Of a stretch of 64,000 nucleotides of DNA, positions 36,737 through 45,883 are shown in pieces. A program made the position numbers and the translations under genes. Within the stretch, counting starts at the first letter, position 1; each line of letters opens with the position of its first letter. The notes under the pieces were generated by a model, which saw nothing but the letters and a program-made list of their open reading frames with translations, made no database searches and was not told where the DNA came from. Origin of the DNA: Chryseobacterium camelliae. Its GTDB lineage: Bacteria; Bacteroidota; Bacteroidia; Flavobacteriales; Weeksellaceae. The DNA is taken from positions 496,001 to 560,000 of the forward strand of contig NZ_CP115859.1 of NCBI RefSeq assembly GCF_027920545.1, given 5' to 3'.

Positions 36737-37444
36737 TTAATTCAATTTTTTATTTTCTACTTTCGTTTCTTTATCTATTTTAAATGCACGAATCGGGTCG
36801 TTGTAGTATAAAAACTTTGCTGTATTTTGAATATGACCTTTTAACGAATCTTTTACGTTGACTTCCGCATAATTTCCATTTTTAGAATCAATTTTCAGGT
36901 TTTCTATTTTCCAATACGGAGCGATCAAACTTGCTGTATCAGAGATTTTTATTACTGCATTTTTAGTTTGCCCCAGGAAATTGGCTCTACTTCGGTTCAG
37001 CATTTCTACTTCCGCTCTTCTGGTATTCACCGAACCCATAAATGTAGCGTAATTTTTTAAATTCAATCTGAAATTATCCGTCTTTATTTCGCTCGAAATG
37101 TTCATTTCAACAGAATCCGAAATAGCGACTTTTTCCAGGTTATATTTTGAATAAATCGTCACATTATAAAAATCCACCCCTTTCGTTCCTCGTTTTTCTT
37201 TGATAGAAAGTGTTTTATCTTTTACATCAACATCAAGATTATCGGCAACATTCGGATAGGTTTCTATTTCAACAAAATTTTTAGCTCCTCTTGCATAAAA
37301 AACACGAAACTTCCCTTCCAGATCCAGATTTACAAATTCTGAAACATCCACATTTTTCCTTTCAATATTTCCTTTCGGTGAAACTTTTCCACAGGAAATG
37401 ACAACAACCAAAGCCAATGTGTACACTATATTTTTCATATCCAA
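36737..37444 (-). CDS. Head-GIN (DUF2807) lipoprotein
   Basis: 235 aa. Lipobox VVVISCGK. The mature protein has the repetitive beta-helix pattern of head-GIN proteins (PF10988): VEIETYPNVADNLDVDVKDK, VTIYSKYNLEKVAISDSVEM, and NRSRANFLGQTKNA. It is likely on the outer membrane surface or in the periplasm. It starts next to the stop of the DUF3667 gene and is followed two bases later by the GyrB-like gene, so the three are co-transcribed. Confidence 0.82.
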   Translation of the reverse strand: MDMKNIVYTLALVVVISCGKVSPKGNIERKNVDVSEFVNLDLEGKFRVFYARGAKNFVEIETYPNVADNLDVDVKDKTLSIKEKRGTKGVDFYNVTIYSKYNLEKVAISDSVEMNISSEIKTDNFRLNLKNYATFMGSVNTRRAEVEMLNRSRANFLGQTKNAVIKISDTASLIAPYWKIENLKIDSKNGNYAEVNVKDSLKGHIQNTAKFLYYNDPIRAFKIDKETKVENKKLN

Positions 37445-38176
37445 TTAAAATATTTCATATAAAACAGCAGTTATTATCAGCGTTTCTATTCCCATCAACA
37501 CATAAAGAACCGATACTCTCCACAGTAATCCTGGTTTTGAGTATGAATTTTTAAAAGCAGTCCAATAAGTAATTGCCGGAAAAAGAATAGAAAGACCGAA
37601 TATAATTTTATCAATGATATTGAAAATTTTTTCAACAGGTTTCCATAACCCTATCAAACTCACGATATCACTTAGCAAAAATAGGATTAAAATTCCTAAC
37701 AGACTTACTGTTCCTATGATAAAATGCTCTGCAATATTCAATTTTATCCTTCTAAAAAGAGAATAGGCATTTATGGCTAACATCGGGATAATGACAAACA
37801 ATATGATTTTAGAATATTTTGAGAAAAAATCCTTTACATAGATCACATCATCCGTAAGGGGTTGCGCAGGGGCAAATTTTTCGTAATAATGGTAGCTCAG
37901 CACATTAAAACCAAAAAGAACCAGTAACAACGATATAAAATTGTTGTATCTGATTCTTTTTCCTGCAATATAATCCATTCCCGTTTTTCCGGGTCTGAAT
38001 ACAATATTTTTTAAAGTATGGAGAAATTTAGCTTCTACATGCCAAATTGATCCGAGAATATCATTTTTGATGAGCGAATGTACCGTTATTCTTGCTGTGT
38101 CAGATTTCTGTCCGCAATGAGGACAAAACTCATCGGAGATTGTATGACCACAGTTCAAACAACTTTTTTTATTCAT
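37445..38176 (-). CDS. DUF3667 membrane protein
   Basis: 243 aa from the ATG at 38176. A zinc-ribbon-like CLNCGHTISDEFCPHCGQKS is followed by ITVHSLIKNDI, the family's typical FRPGKTGMDYIAGKRIRYNN and then four to five membrane helices (DUF3667, PF12412). A longer frame begins with GTG at 38215, but a TATATTTG promoter element overlaps that codon, which favours 38176. Its stop abuts the head-GIN start. Confidence 0.82.
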   Translation of the reverse strand: MNKKSCLNCGHTISDEFCPHCGQKSDTARITVHSLIKNDILGSIWHVEAKFLHTLKNIVFRPGKTGMDYIAGKRIRYNNFISLLLVLFGFNVLSYHYYEKFAPAQPLTDDVIYVKDFFSKYSKIILFVIIPMLAINAYSLFRRIKLNIAEHFIIGTVSLLGILILFLLSDIVSLIGLWKPVEKIFNIIDKIIFGLSILFPAITYWTAFKNSYSKPGLLWRVSVLYVLMGIETLIITAVLYEIF

Positions 38177-38214
38177 AGCCGGTTCAAAACATTCTGCTAA
38201 TTCTTCATCTTTCA

Positions 38215-38222
38215 CAAATATA
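38215..38222 (-). promoter_or_regulatory. -7 element of the DUF3667 operon
   Basis: On the minus strand this reads TATATTTG, about 39 bases upstream of the ATG at 38176. No clear -33 element. Confidence 0.45.
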
Positions 38223-38280
38223 AAGAAAAAAGACTATTTACGGCTGTTTTTTGTGCTTTTCGGAATAGATTAATCAGCTA

Positions 38281-39333
38281 TTATCCTCCCCAAATTTCAA
38301 CTACCTTCACTTTTTTCAATTCTATTTTTTCACTGTCACATTCTGCATATACTTTAATATCTTTATACATAAATGAAGGAACTAATACCATCTCAATGGG
38401 TTTATCAGGATATTTTTCTTTGAATTTTTCAAATATTACCATCAGCTCCTCATCATTAAATCTTATTTCTGCATTATATTTCTGCATTATAAAGACAACG
38501 TTGTAAGGAATTGCATCTTTTTTATACATTTCCGTAGCTTTTGTGTCTGTTAAATATTCTGATTCGCCATTATAATTCAACCGATAAATCTGGTCAAAAG
38601 TATCTTTTTCATCGTAAGGATGAAGTCTGAAACGATAATTATATTTTTCTCTGTATTTATCCCACAAACCATACGGAATTCCGGTTTTCTGAATTACAGT
38701 TTTGATGCTGTCGGAAAGGGAAATCTTGTATAATTCATCAAAAAATCCCTGCTGGGTTCTGTTGTGTGGATTATCGTAAAAATCATTTGCATCTACGGTA
38801 GTTTCTTTAGCCTGCAAACGACAAATTTCCGTTCTGTGATGGTTTCCGGAAAGCCATACTACAATTACACCACCCGGAGCGGCACCAATTGTGATCTCTT
38901 CATAAGTTCCGTCTTCCCATTTTGATTTTCCGTTTTCCGTTTCATTTCCTTTAACTTTAAATCCTTTTTGAAAAGCGGCCAGAATTTTATCTTTGGGTAA
39001 AGCTCCTTCTACTCTGTAAAATTTTTTCTCAGCATAGGCAACATAGGTAAGATCAATATAAGACGGAATGACATTCCCTCCCTGACCGGCTTTTGCACCG
39101 TCATATTGCCACGGTCCTTCTTCCATTCCAGCCTTTGGAACTCCACATATCATTTTTTTATTTTCATCAGCCAGATAGCCTTCGTGCACTTCTGCAGTAA
39201 AGCCTGTAGCCGCAGAAAATGTTACGGCATAAGAAAATTCTTTTTTATTTTCAGTATTCATTTGTTTGTTTCCTTTGTCACAGCTTTGTAATAAAAGTAT
39301 ACTGCACAACAGATTGATTAATAATATTTTCAT
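38281..39333 (-). CDS. DUF2931 family lipoprotein, candidate immunity protein
   Basis: 350 aa. The lipobox is LLLQSCDKG. PSYIDLTYVAYAEKKFYRVE and GGVIVVWLSGNHHRTEICR are the landmarks of DUF2931 (PF11153), a family often found in Bacteroidetes type VI clusters. The start overlaps the stop of the lipase-effector gene (TAATG), so translation is probably coupled. Lipoprotein immunity proteins are known for Tle phospholipase effectors in Proteobacteria; a similar role here is inferred, not shown. The C-terminal half (about 190-350) is longer than the basic domain. Confidence 0.75.
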   Translation of the reverse strand: MKILLINLLCSILLLQSCDKGNKQMNTENKKEFSYAVTFSAATGFTAEVHEGYLADENKKMICGVPKAGMEEGPWQYDGAKAGQGGNVIPSYIDLTYVAYAEKKFYRVEGALPKDKILAAFQKGFKVKGNETENGKSKWEDGTYEEITIGAAPGGVIVVWLSGNHHRTEICRLQAKETTVDANDFYDNPHNRTQQGFFDELYKISLSDSIKTVIQKTGIPYGLWDKYREKYNYRFRLHPYDEKDTFDQIYRLNYNGESEYLTDTKATEMYKKDAIPYNVVFIMQKYNAEIRFNDEELMVIFEKFKEKYPDKPIEMVLVPSFMYKDIKVYAECDSEKIELKKVKVVEIWGG

Positions 39334-41645
39334 TAGTAGACAATTCTTTTCCGTTTTCCGTTTTCTATATTAGGATGGTCTTTCTGAACAGGAATTTCCG
39401 ATAATTTTTGCCCGTATCTTGAATTCCAGTGCAGATAATTATTACGAAGGAATTTAATCCATTCATTCTTTTTGTCAGCTTCTGCATTCAGCTTTGCCTG
39501 TCCTTCATATTCCCGCATTTTTCTTTCTCTCTGATACCGGGCTGCATCCGGGCTATTGGTTGCGTATACAATCGGAGGTTCAACATGAACACCCGGCTCT
39601 ACAAATACAAAAGGTTCTCCTCCTCTGAAGGAATAATTTTCCAATTTAGCCTTAATTGCCTCTAAAAATTGAACATTACCGGCAATCCAGTTTGCTTTAA
39701 AGTTTTTAAATTCTAATAAAGCGGATTTGTTAACAGGAAGTTCTTTCATTATACAGAAATCGGCCATGATATGAAGAGGAATATAGCTGTACTGATTACT
39801 GATTTTTTTCCTGTCCCCTTCCAGACGGAAATTATTAACGGTAGGTCTGTAAAAAGGATCCTGAATAATCGTAAGCTCACCTTCTTTGAACCAGCCCTGT
39901 CTTATCAGTTCAGAACGTAAAGGTTCCAAACTGCTTGCCAATATAGTGGCATCTATTCTTTTAGGATTATCCGGACGGCCTTCTTCGTAAGCTCCTCCTA
40001 CATCGCAGTGAACTCCCGGATACGATAATTCTATTCCTCCTTTTTTACCGCTGCCGGGAGATGTTTTGGCAACAGACGAAATATTAACTAAGCTAAAATT
40101 AGCACGATGTTCATCTGCAGCTACCATGTGCACTACATAATTAGCTTTATTCACATCATCCAGCCCAAGCTGTTTATTATCATTTGATTGGGCAAGACCG
40201 TAATGTGGGACAGTATCATAAATTCCCACAAAACGAATAACTACCTTCATCTGTTCATCCATAAGCTTCATTTCATCAAGCAATTGCCCCAAATATCCGT
40301 ATGACGGCATTATTTTGTAGGCATACGATTGATCCAGAGAATAACCAAACATGTCTCTTGCATAAACAGTTTCTTTACCATAAGATACTTTAGGTTTATA
40401 AGCTCCTTGTGTGACAACGTGTACAAAATGACGCGCTGCTGCTGCTCCACGGCTAAAACCAAATACATCAAAAGTTAGAGTTCCAACGACTTCACGATCT
40501 TTATCAATATTAGAAGAAATATATTGTTTTACATCTTCAACAGCCTTTCTTACCCTGTCTTTTATTCCCGCAGTTCCCATTCCAAATCCGGGTCCCTGCA
40601 TAAGGTCATCGTCTTTATAATCTTCAGCCGTAAGCTCTGCTTCCTGGGTTTTTGGGGCAGAATTTGTTCCTATTCCTTCTGTATATACTTTAAATAATCT
40701 CTTGCTTTTATCTTCTTTATATTTTTTAAATAAGATGGCAGGATTTGAAAGGTCATTTTCGTAACTACTTTCCTGGTCATCAGCATCCCCATGTTTTTTA
40801 TAGATGTTGCTTGCCAGAATATTCCGGTTAAGCCCTGTTGTTTCTGTCTGGTTTTTTCCTTCTGCTTTTTTCCTAAGTTCTGTATTATACATATTATTTA
40901 ATGTTCCGTCTATAAAGACTCCAAATGTAAAATGAACAGCCCTTTTTTTAGGTTTAGCAGCAGGCTCTGTTTTGCCTACCACCACAGGATTACTTGTAGG
41001 TTTTGGTTTATCAATATGCTTTTTTAATTCATTTTCCACTACCAGCTGAGTTTTTTCTTCCGTCTGATCTACATGATTTTTGTATACTATTTTTACAAAA
41101 TATTCATGCTCACTTTCGTTTACCCAATCGGAATCATTCAGTTTTGTCTGGTATAAATTCAGGTGATTGAAATATAAAAATGCATATCCTCTTTCATTGA
41201 CAGCACTGCTGGTATAAGTTCCCATAGCACGGTCTCCTGTCGTATCGTCTTCATACACTGATATAGTGAGACTATCACCTTTCGGGATATTGGCGGTTTT
41301 TATACTGAGTTTTATTTTATCCAGATATCCTACTTTACGCTTTCCGATAGCTTTTCCGTTAGCATCCTGCCATTCCACAGATACTATTTTAGGACTATTT
41401 GCAAGAATCGTTAGATTGGTAGAATATATGTTCTGTTTACCATTTTGTATAGCAACAGCAACAAGCTTAACCGTTTTTCCTGCCAAGCTGATATTAAATT
41501 TAAAAGAACCATTGGTATTGGTTGCCAATACTTTGCCTCCGTGTTCTATTCTCCATTCTTTCGGAGTTATTTTCTTGCCTCCTGACGATAATGTATATGT
41601 ACAGCTTGCGCCTGCGAGCGGACGTGTATCTCCTATAATTACCAT
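39333..41645 (-). CDS. Tle1-like (DUF2235) type VI lipase effector with N-terminal Ig-like domains
   Basis: 770 aa. The first ~205 residues form two Ig-like beta domains (starting MVIIGDTRPLAGASCTYTLS), followed by a Lys/Pro linker. The DUF2235 alpha/beta hydrolase core is about 235-600: nucleophile Ser 398 in VFGFSRGAAAARHFV, Asp 477 in VGIYDTVPHYG, and His 546 in YPGVHCDVGGAYEEG, a complete triad. This is the Tle1-like phospholipase family of type VI effectors. The gene lies after a DUF4280 PAAR-like gene and ends in the start codon of a DUF2931 lipoprotein. Activity as a phospholipase is inferred. Confidence 0.85.
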   Translation of the reverse strand: MVIIGDTRPLAGASCTYTLSSGGKKITPKEWRIEHGGKVLATNTNGSFKFNISLAGKTVKLVAVAIQNGKQNIYSTNLTILANSPKIVSVEWQDANGKAIGKRKVGYLDKIKLSIKTANIPKGDSLTISVYEDDTTGDRAMGTYTSSAVNERGYAFLYFNHLNLYQTKLNDSDWVNESEHEYFVKIVYKNHVDQTEEKTQLVVENELKKHIDKPKPTSNPVVVGKTEPAAKPKKRAVHFTFGVFIDGTLNNMYNTELRKKAEGKNQTETTGLNRNILASNIYKKHGDADDQESSYENDLSNPAILFKKYKEDKSKRLFKVYTEGIGTNSAPKTQEAELTAEDYKDDDLMQGPGFGMGTAGIKDRVRKAVEDVKQYISSNIDKDREVVGTLTFDVFGFSRGAAAARHFVHVVTQGAYKPKVSYGKETVYARDMFGYSLDQSYAYKIMPSYGYLGQLLDEMKLMDEQMKVVIRFVGIYDTVPHYGLAQSNDNKQLGLDDVNKANYVVHMVAADEHRANFSLVNISSVAKTSPGSGKKGGIELSYPGVHCDVGGAYEEGRPDNPKRIDATILASSLEPLRSELIRQGWFKEGELTIIQDPFYRPTVNNFRLEGDRKKISNQYSYIPLHIMADFCIMKELPVNKSALLEFKNFKANWIAGNVQFLEAIKAKLENYSFRGGEPFVFVEPGVHVEPPIVYATNSPDAARYQRERKMREYEGQAKLNAEADKKNEWIKFLRNNYLHWNSRYGQKLSEIPVQKDHPNIENGKRKRIVY

Positions 41646-41723
41646 AATAATTCAGTATTAATTGGTTTTCATCTGTTTTTAGCTCATAAATTATACTTTC
41701 AACAATAAAATATATTATATATT

Positions 41724-42413
41724 TCAATTCTTCAAAGTGTAAGTATCTTCATAAGAATGAGCAGAAGTATTATCTTTCACAGAAGTAATTATTTTCTTTA
41801 TCCTTTTATTCTCGTAATAATAATTCCTTTTGTAATTAAAAGTTTTATCATCATATTTACCCTGTATCTCAAGTTCTTCCAATCCGTTTTTACTTTTTTT
41901 TATTTTGGCTGATGTTATTGTTGAACTTTCGGGCAAATAAGGAGGTACATTGCTCTTTGGAAAAATAAAATCACAATTGGTATATCCTTCTTTTATAGAT
42001 TGACAATTTTCTTTAATTATATCTTCTATTTCCAGATCCTTCTTTATAAAATTGAGATTGCTCACAGGAACTTCATCCACCGATAAAGGATTTCCAGTCA
42101 CAATAATATCTGAAAGATTCGTAAAGTAATCAACATACTTAATGCTTCCGTTAGCTGTTCTTTTTTTCTGCTTCTCATCATAATTAAACTCATTGACAAT
42201 AAGATCGCTTTTATTACGGTTAAATGTCAGAGAATCATTTTGAACAGAGCTTCCATATGCTCTGGCGTATTCCGAATGATCGGGATGAAAATAGTACTTC
42301 GTCCGAAGCTCATTATTTCCTGAATGAACCACTATATAATCATGTTTTTGAGATTTACAGCCTAGGTAAAAAAAGAACACGATAAAAAAATACAGATTAT
42401 TTCTTTTTCTCAT
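41724..42413 (-). CDS. Lipoprotein overlapping the DUF4280 gene, candidate immunity protein
   Basis: 229 aa. Lipobox FFFYLGCKS. The mature part is charged with no recognised domain (YYFHPDHSEYARAYGSS; YTNCDFIFPKSNVPPYLPES). The start codon at 42413 lies 17 bases inside the end of the DUF4280 gene. The position directly after a type VI cargo gene, with overlap, suits an immunity protein that acts on the outside of the inner membrane or on the outer membrane. This is an inference from context only. Confidence 0.6.
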   Translation of the reverse strand: MRKRNNLYFFIVFFFYLGCKSQKHDYIVVHSGNNELRTKYYFHPDHSEYARAYGSSVQNDSLTFNRNKSDLIVNEFNYDEKQKKRTANGSIKYVDYFTNLSDIIVTGNPLSVDEVPVSNLNFIKKDLEIEDIIKENCQSIKEGYTNCDFIFPKSNVPPYLPESSTITSAKIKKSKNGLEELEIQGKYDDKTFNYKRNYYYENKRIKKIITSVKDNTSAHSYEDTYTLKN

Positions 42414-43587
42414 TGGGTTTCTTTTTTCTGTTTTTTAATTCTTTCCAAAAAATAGTTCCTAAATACACTGCTCTCGATTCCAGGGCGATCGTACCTTCAG
42501 TTGCATATTTATTGTTCGGGTTTTTGCCTGGAGTATATTTTTCTTTAGGAGCATTAAAAGTCGCCCCAAGTCTCTCGACTCCCGTCTGCCATTTAGAATG
42601 ATGCTCATCTGAGATGGTCCATCCCATTGTATTCATATGAATTTCGAATTTCCCTGTTGAATATCTGTCATCATCGGATGAAAAAGCAGCTTGTTCTGCC
42701 CCATCCCACATTGTCGCTCCATTACTTGGATCTTCATCTGTTGTTAATGAATGGATAATCGCAGCCACTGCCAATTGCTTCTTGGTTCCGTTTCTTTTTT
42801 CAATTTTCGTCTTTCTGAATAAAACAGCCTGAGTACTGTTGATTCCATAAGCAACTTTATTGATTTTATGAACGGAAGCTATAGCCTTCATTTCTAATTC
42901 CAGCTCTTCTTCCATCTCAACATTGCCTCTGTACGCTGAACTTTCACCATAAATTATAGAGGATTTTTCAACAAATTTTTCATTTGAAATAGCCGATCCT
43001 TTTTCTTTAAGTAAATTAGCTTCGATATTGATTCCCGACCATTTTTTATCTCCCTTAACTTTATCATATTCCTCCTGAGTCGCTAAGTATATTTTAGCAC
43101 TTTTTTCTACGCCTCCCAAATAAAGCCCTTCTTTTGTATAATAAATATATTCGGTATTATCCTCTTCTACCGGTAACAACTGTGCTGCCACTTCCGGTCG
43201 TACATTCTCTACGTTCTGCTGATTCGGTTCGGCAGTCTGCCCGTGAAAAATGATTTCTATACTTGGTGAGCCGCTTATGGCACAGGTCGCTTTACTATCT
43301 TCAAGAAGTGCCTTCCCACTGTTATCTTCTACTGTAATATTTTCATAATAACCATCCCATTTCGTAACAGTGGGTGTACAAGGGCTGTTATTCATTTTTG
43401 CACAGCTTCCGAAAGTATTTTTTTCGAAAGTGGTTCCAATATCCACATGAGTAGCCATTAGTTTTTGGCTACCTTCTTTATCGTTGATAAAACGTTTGCT
43501 CTGGGTTTTTACCATAAGCTTATCCGGAACTGTTCCAAATTGGCATTTACAGATTGCGCCCTGGCAAACCAAATGTTTTTCACTCAT
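42397..43587 (-). CDS. DUF4280 PAAR-like protein with hydrolase-like C-terminal domain
   Basis: 396 aa. Residues 1-115 are the DUF4280 domain: HLVCQGAICKCQFGTVPD and the Cys-containing GSCAKMNNSPCTPTV and CAISGSPSIEI. DUF4280 is a PAAR-like tip protein of Bacteroidetes type VI systems. After a linker, residues about 205-396 hold IIYGESSAY, AIASVHKINKVAYG and the Trp-rich NGATMWDGAEQAAF. The E-S-S arrangement resembles SleB-type cell-wall hydrolases, so the tail may be a peptidoglycan-degrading toxin. The PAAR call is firm, the toxin call tentative. Its end overlaps a lipoprotein gene by 17 bases. Confidence 0.82.
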   Translation of the reverse strand: MSEKHLVCQGAICKCQFGTVPDKLMVKTQSKRFINDKEGSQKLMATHVDIGTTFEKNTFGSCAKMNNSPCTPTVTKWDGYYENITVEDNSGKALLEDSKATCAISGSPSIEIIFHGQTAEPNQQNVENVRPEVAAQLLPVEEDNTEYIYYTKEGLYLGGVEKSAKIYLATQEEYDKVKGDKKWSGINIEANLLKEKGSAISNEKFVEKSSIIYGESSAYRGNVEMEEELELEMKAIASVHKINKVAYGINSTQAVLFRKTKIEKRNGTKKQLAVAAIIHSLTTDEDPSNGATMWDGAEQAAFSSDDDRYSTGKFEIHMNTMGWTISDEHHSKWQTGVERLGATFNAPKEKYTPGKNPNNKYATEGTIALESRAVYLGTIFWKELKNRKKKPNEKKK

Positions 43588-43834
43588 TCCTTTTGTATTT
43601 GATGCACTTTTAGCTCTGTCGTCGTGTACAGAGAATTTTTTATCAAGAAATTCATACTTATAATTTCTTTACAATATCTGCAAAGAATTCATAGTAAAAG
43701 CGAGGTATTTCTGTAGAAATAAATCACTGACCAGCTCTCTGGTACAGGATTATTATCGGACGATCTGAGTTTGTGATAAACTTCAGGGACTAAAAAGTGC
43801 TTTCATATTATTATTTTTTTATGATTTTGGTATA
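43588..43834. other. Non-coding spacer in the type VI effector cluster
   Basis: About 247 bases between the LysM-like gene and the DUF4280 gene. No ORF, no clear promoter match (TAnnTTTG) and no strong hairpin was seen. GC is slightly higher than in neighbouring spacers. Confidence 0.3.
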
Positions 43835-44824
43835 TCAAAGATAAGATTCTTGTTGATATATTTCAATAAAAATCTTAATTTCTTGGTGATCATAAAAAGT
43901 TGATAATGTTCCTGTAACTGAAGATATGTTCCTTGTTTTTTTGTCTAATCGATAAACTAAGTCAATTTTTCCTTTCTTCTCATCGAGACTTATTTCTTCA
44001 TAACATTGGTCACCGGTTATGTGAACAAGAATTCTTCCCCTATCCGTATACATTTTTTGAAGCGAAAAAACAGCATCATACAAAACTGTTTCTCCCAAAT
44101 TAGGAAAATAAAATTCTACCTGTTCCTTTTTTTGATAATTGGGATACCTGTCATAAAGAGGTAAAAAAAAGACCGGATAAAAAATATTATGCTGCAAGCT
44201 TACCATACCGGTTTCAATATGTTCATAAAAACGGTTAAACTTTGCTATCATTTCATCCGTAGTCTCTCCGACATAACGTTCACGGATTTTTGGAAGATAA
44301 ACTTCCTTCCATCTTATTTGAATGTCTTTCCCGTTTTTTATCTCACTCAAATTCCCTTGCTGATGTAAAGATAAATGGATCGGATACAATGCTTCTCCGG
44401 CGGTTTCTATCAATTTTTCAACCATCAGATTCACTTCTTCATCATTCACATATAATTTTTGCCTGGAAACCGATACTGTATTTCCGGGTAATCTTTGAAT
44501 ATCAGTAAGATAATGCATTTTCAAATCCGAAGGTTCCTGTCTTATTGAAACACCATAGGTAAATTCTCCTGAAAATTCAGGAATTTCAATATGGGCAGAT
44601 AAAATTTGTTTCTTTTTCCACTGATTGTACTTATCTAAAGGAATATAGATATGTTTGATATATTTAGGAAGCTGCTCCGGCAACAGCTCATGCAGCGTAC
44701 AGTTCTGATTATGAAAAGAAATCAGTTCTTCCTTTGAAATATCATATTCTTCAGATAACAAATTAATATCTACCAGATTTTCTATTTCTATTTTAACACT
44801 TTCCATGTCTTCTTTTTTCATCAT
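43835..44824 (-). CDS. LysM-like N-terminal protein of the type VI effector cluster
   Basis: 329 aa, no signal peptide. The first ~65 residues (NLVDINLLSEEYDISKEELI and IKHIYIPLD) have the shape of a LysM fold. The remainder is mainly beta-rich (VSIRQEPSDLKMHYLTDIQR; IHLSLHQQGNLSEIKNG) with no known domain. It is the first gene of the effector block on the minus strand, about 250 bases before the DUF4280 gene. It may be a chaperone/adaptor or a further effector. Family not recognised. Confidence 0.6.
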   Translation of the reverse strand: MMKKEDMESVKIEIENLVDINLLSEEYDISKEELISFHNQNCTLHELLPEQLPKYIKHIYIPLDKYNQWKKKQILSAHIEIPEFSGEFTYGVSIRQEPSDLKMHYLTDIQRLPGNTVSVSRQKLYVNDEEVNLMVEKLIETAGEALYPIHLSLHQQGNLSEIKNGKDIQIRWKEVYLPKIRERYVGETTDEMIAKFNRFYEHIETGMVSLQHNIFYPVFFLPLYDRYPNYQKKEQVEFYFPNLGETVLYDAVFSLQKMYTDRGRILVHITGDQCYEEISLDEKKGKIDLVYRLDKKTRNISSVTGTLSTFYDHQEIKIFIEIYQQESYL

Positions 44825-44858
44825 TACGAATATCGGAAAAACTAAGGATCCAAATCAA

Positions 44859-44894
44859 AAAAACTCCAAAAAGTAATTACTTTTTGGAGTTTTT
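44859..44894 (-). terminator. Perfect palindromic terminator after the GT2 gene
   Basis: AAAAACTCCAAAAAGTAA is followed directly by its reverse complement, a 36-base perfect palindrome 19 bases after the glycosyltransferase stop codon. Confidence 0.8.
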
Positions 44895-44913
44895 AAAGCT
44901 TATTTTATATTTT

Positions 44914-45864
44914 TTAAATTACTTCGTCAATATTGTAATTCTTATGCTCTCTATTGGTTCTGATAATCATTTCCCCTAAAAATCCTGCTACAAAGAGCAA
45001 TGTTCCCATAATCATCATGGTTAAAGCAATGAAAAACCAAGGGTTATTGGTGATCAAATGTCCGTAAATTCCTCTTGCAACGTCAATCAGTTTTGAAATT
45101 CCCAGCCAAAGTGCAGAAAGGAAACCCACGATAAACATTAACGTTCCTACCGCTCCAAAGAAATGCATTGGTCTTCCGCCAAAACGACTTACGAACCAAA
45201 GGGTTACCAAATCCAGAAAACCTCTGATAAATCTTTCGGTTCCGAATTTTGAAGTTCCGTAAGGTCTTGCCTGATGCTGAACTTCTTTTTCCGTAATTCT
45301 TCTGAAACCTGCATTCGCCGCCAAAACCGGGATATATCGGTGCATATCTCCATACACATCGATTGTTTTTACGACTTGTTTTTTGTAAGCTTTCAATCCG
45401 CAATTGAAATCGTGAAGGTAAACTCCCGAAACTTTTCTTGCCGCCGCATTGAATAGTTTTGAAGGAACATTTTTCGTCATCACATTATCAAAACGCTTCT
45501 TTTTCCAGCCGGAAACAATGTCGTAATTTTCATTGACCACCATTGAATACAATTCCGGGATTTCTTCCGGAAAATCCTGTAAATCAGCATCCATTGTGAT
45601 AATCACATCTCCGTTTGTTCTTTCAAAAGCAGCGTGCAACGCCTGAGATTTTCCGTAATTTTTGGAGAATTTTATCGCGTGAACCTGAGGATGCTGAACC
45701 TTTAGATTTTCGATAATACTCCAGGATAAATCTGTACTTCCGTCATCTACAAACCAGATTTCATAGGATAAATTGTTTGAATTACAAACATTGTCGATCC
45801 TGGAAAAAAGCTCTTCCAGAGAAGCTTCTTCGTTCAACAACGGAATAACTATAGATAAATTCAT
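44914..45864 (-). CDS. GT2 family glycosyltransferase (DPM1/GtrB-like)
   Basis: 316 aa. The N-terminal GT-A domain starts LSIVIPLLNEEASLEELFSR with WFVDDGSTD and the metal-binding DADLQDFPE. Two membrane helices near 230-290 anchor it. The family transfers a sugar to polyprenyl phosphate for cell-surface glycan building; sugar unknown. It follows a DUF4199 gene by 19 bases. Confidence 0.9.
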   Translation of the reverse strand: MNLSIVIPLLNEEASLEELFSRIDNVCNSNNLSYEIWFVDDGSTDLSWSIIENLKVQHPQVHAIKFSKNYGKSQALHAAFERTNGDVIITMDADLQDFPEEIPELYSMVVNENYDIVSGWKKKRFDNVMTKNVPSKLFNAAARKVSGVYLHDFNCGLKAYKKQVVKTIDVYGDMHRYIPVLAANAGFRRITEKEVQHQARPYGTSKFGTERFIRGFLDLVTLWFVSRFGGRPMHFFGAVGTLMFIVGFLSALWLGISKLIDVARGIYGHLITNNPWFFIALTMMIMGTLLFVAGFLGEMIIRTNREHKNYNIDEVI

Positions 45865-45883
45865 TTAATTTTTAATAAAATTA

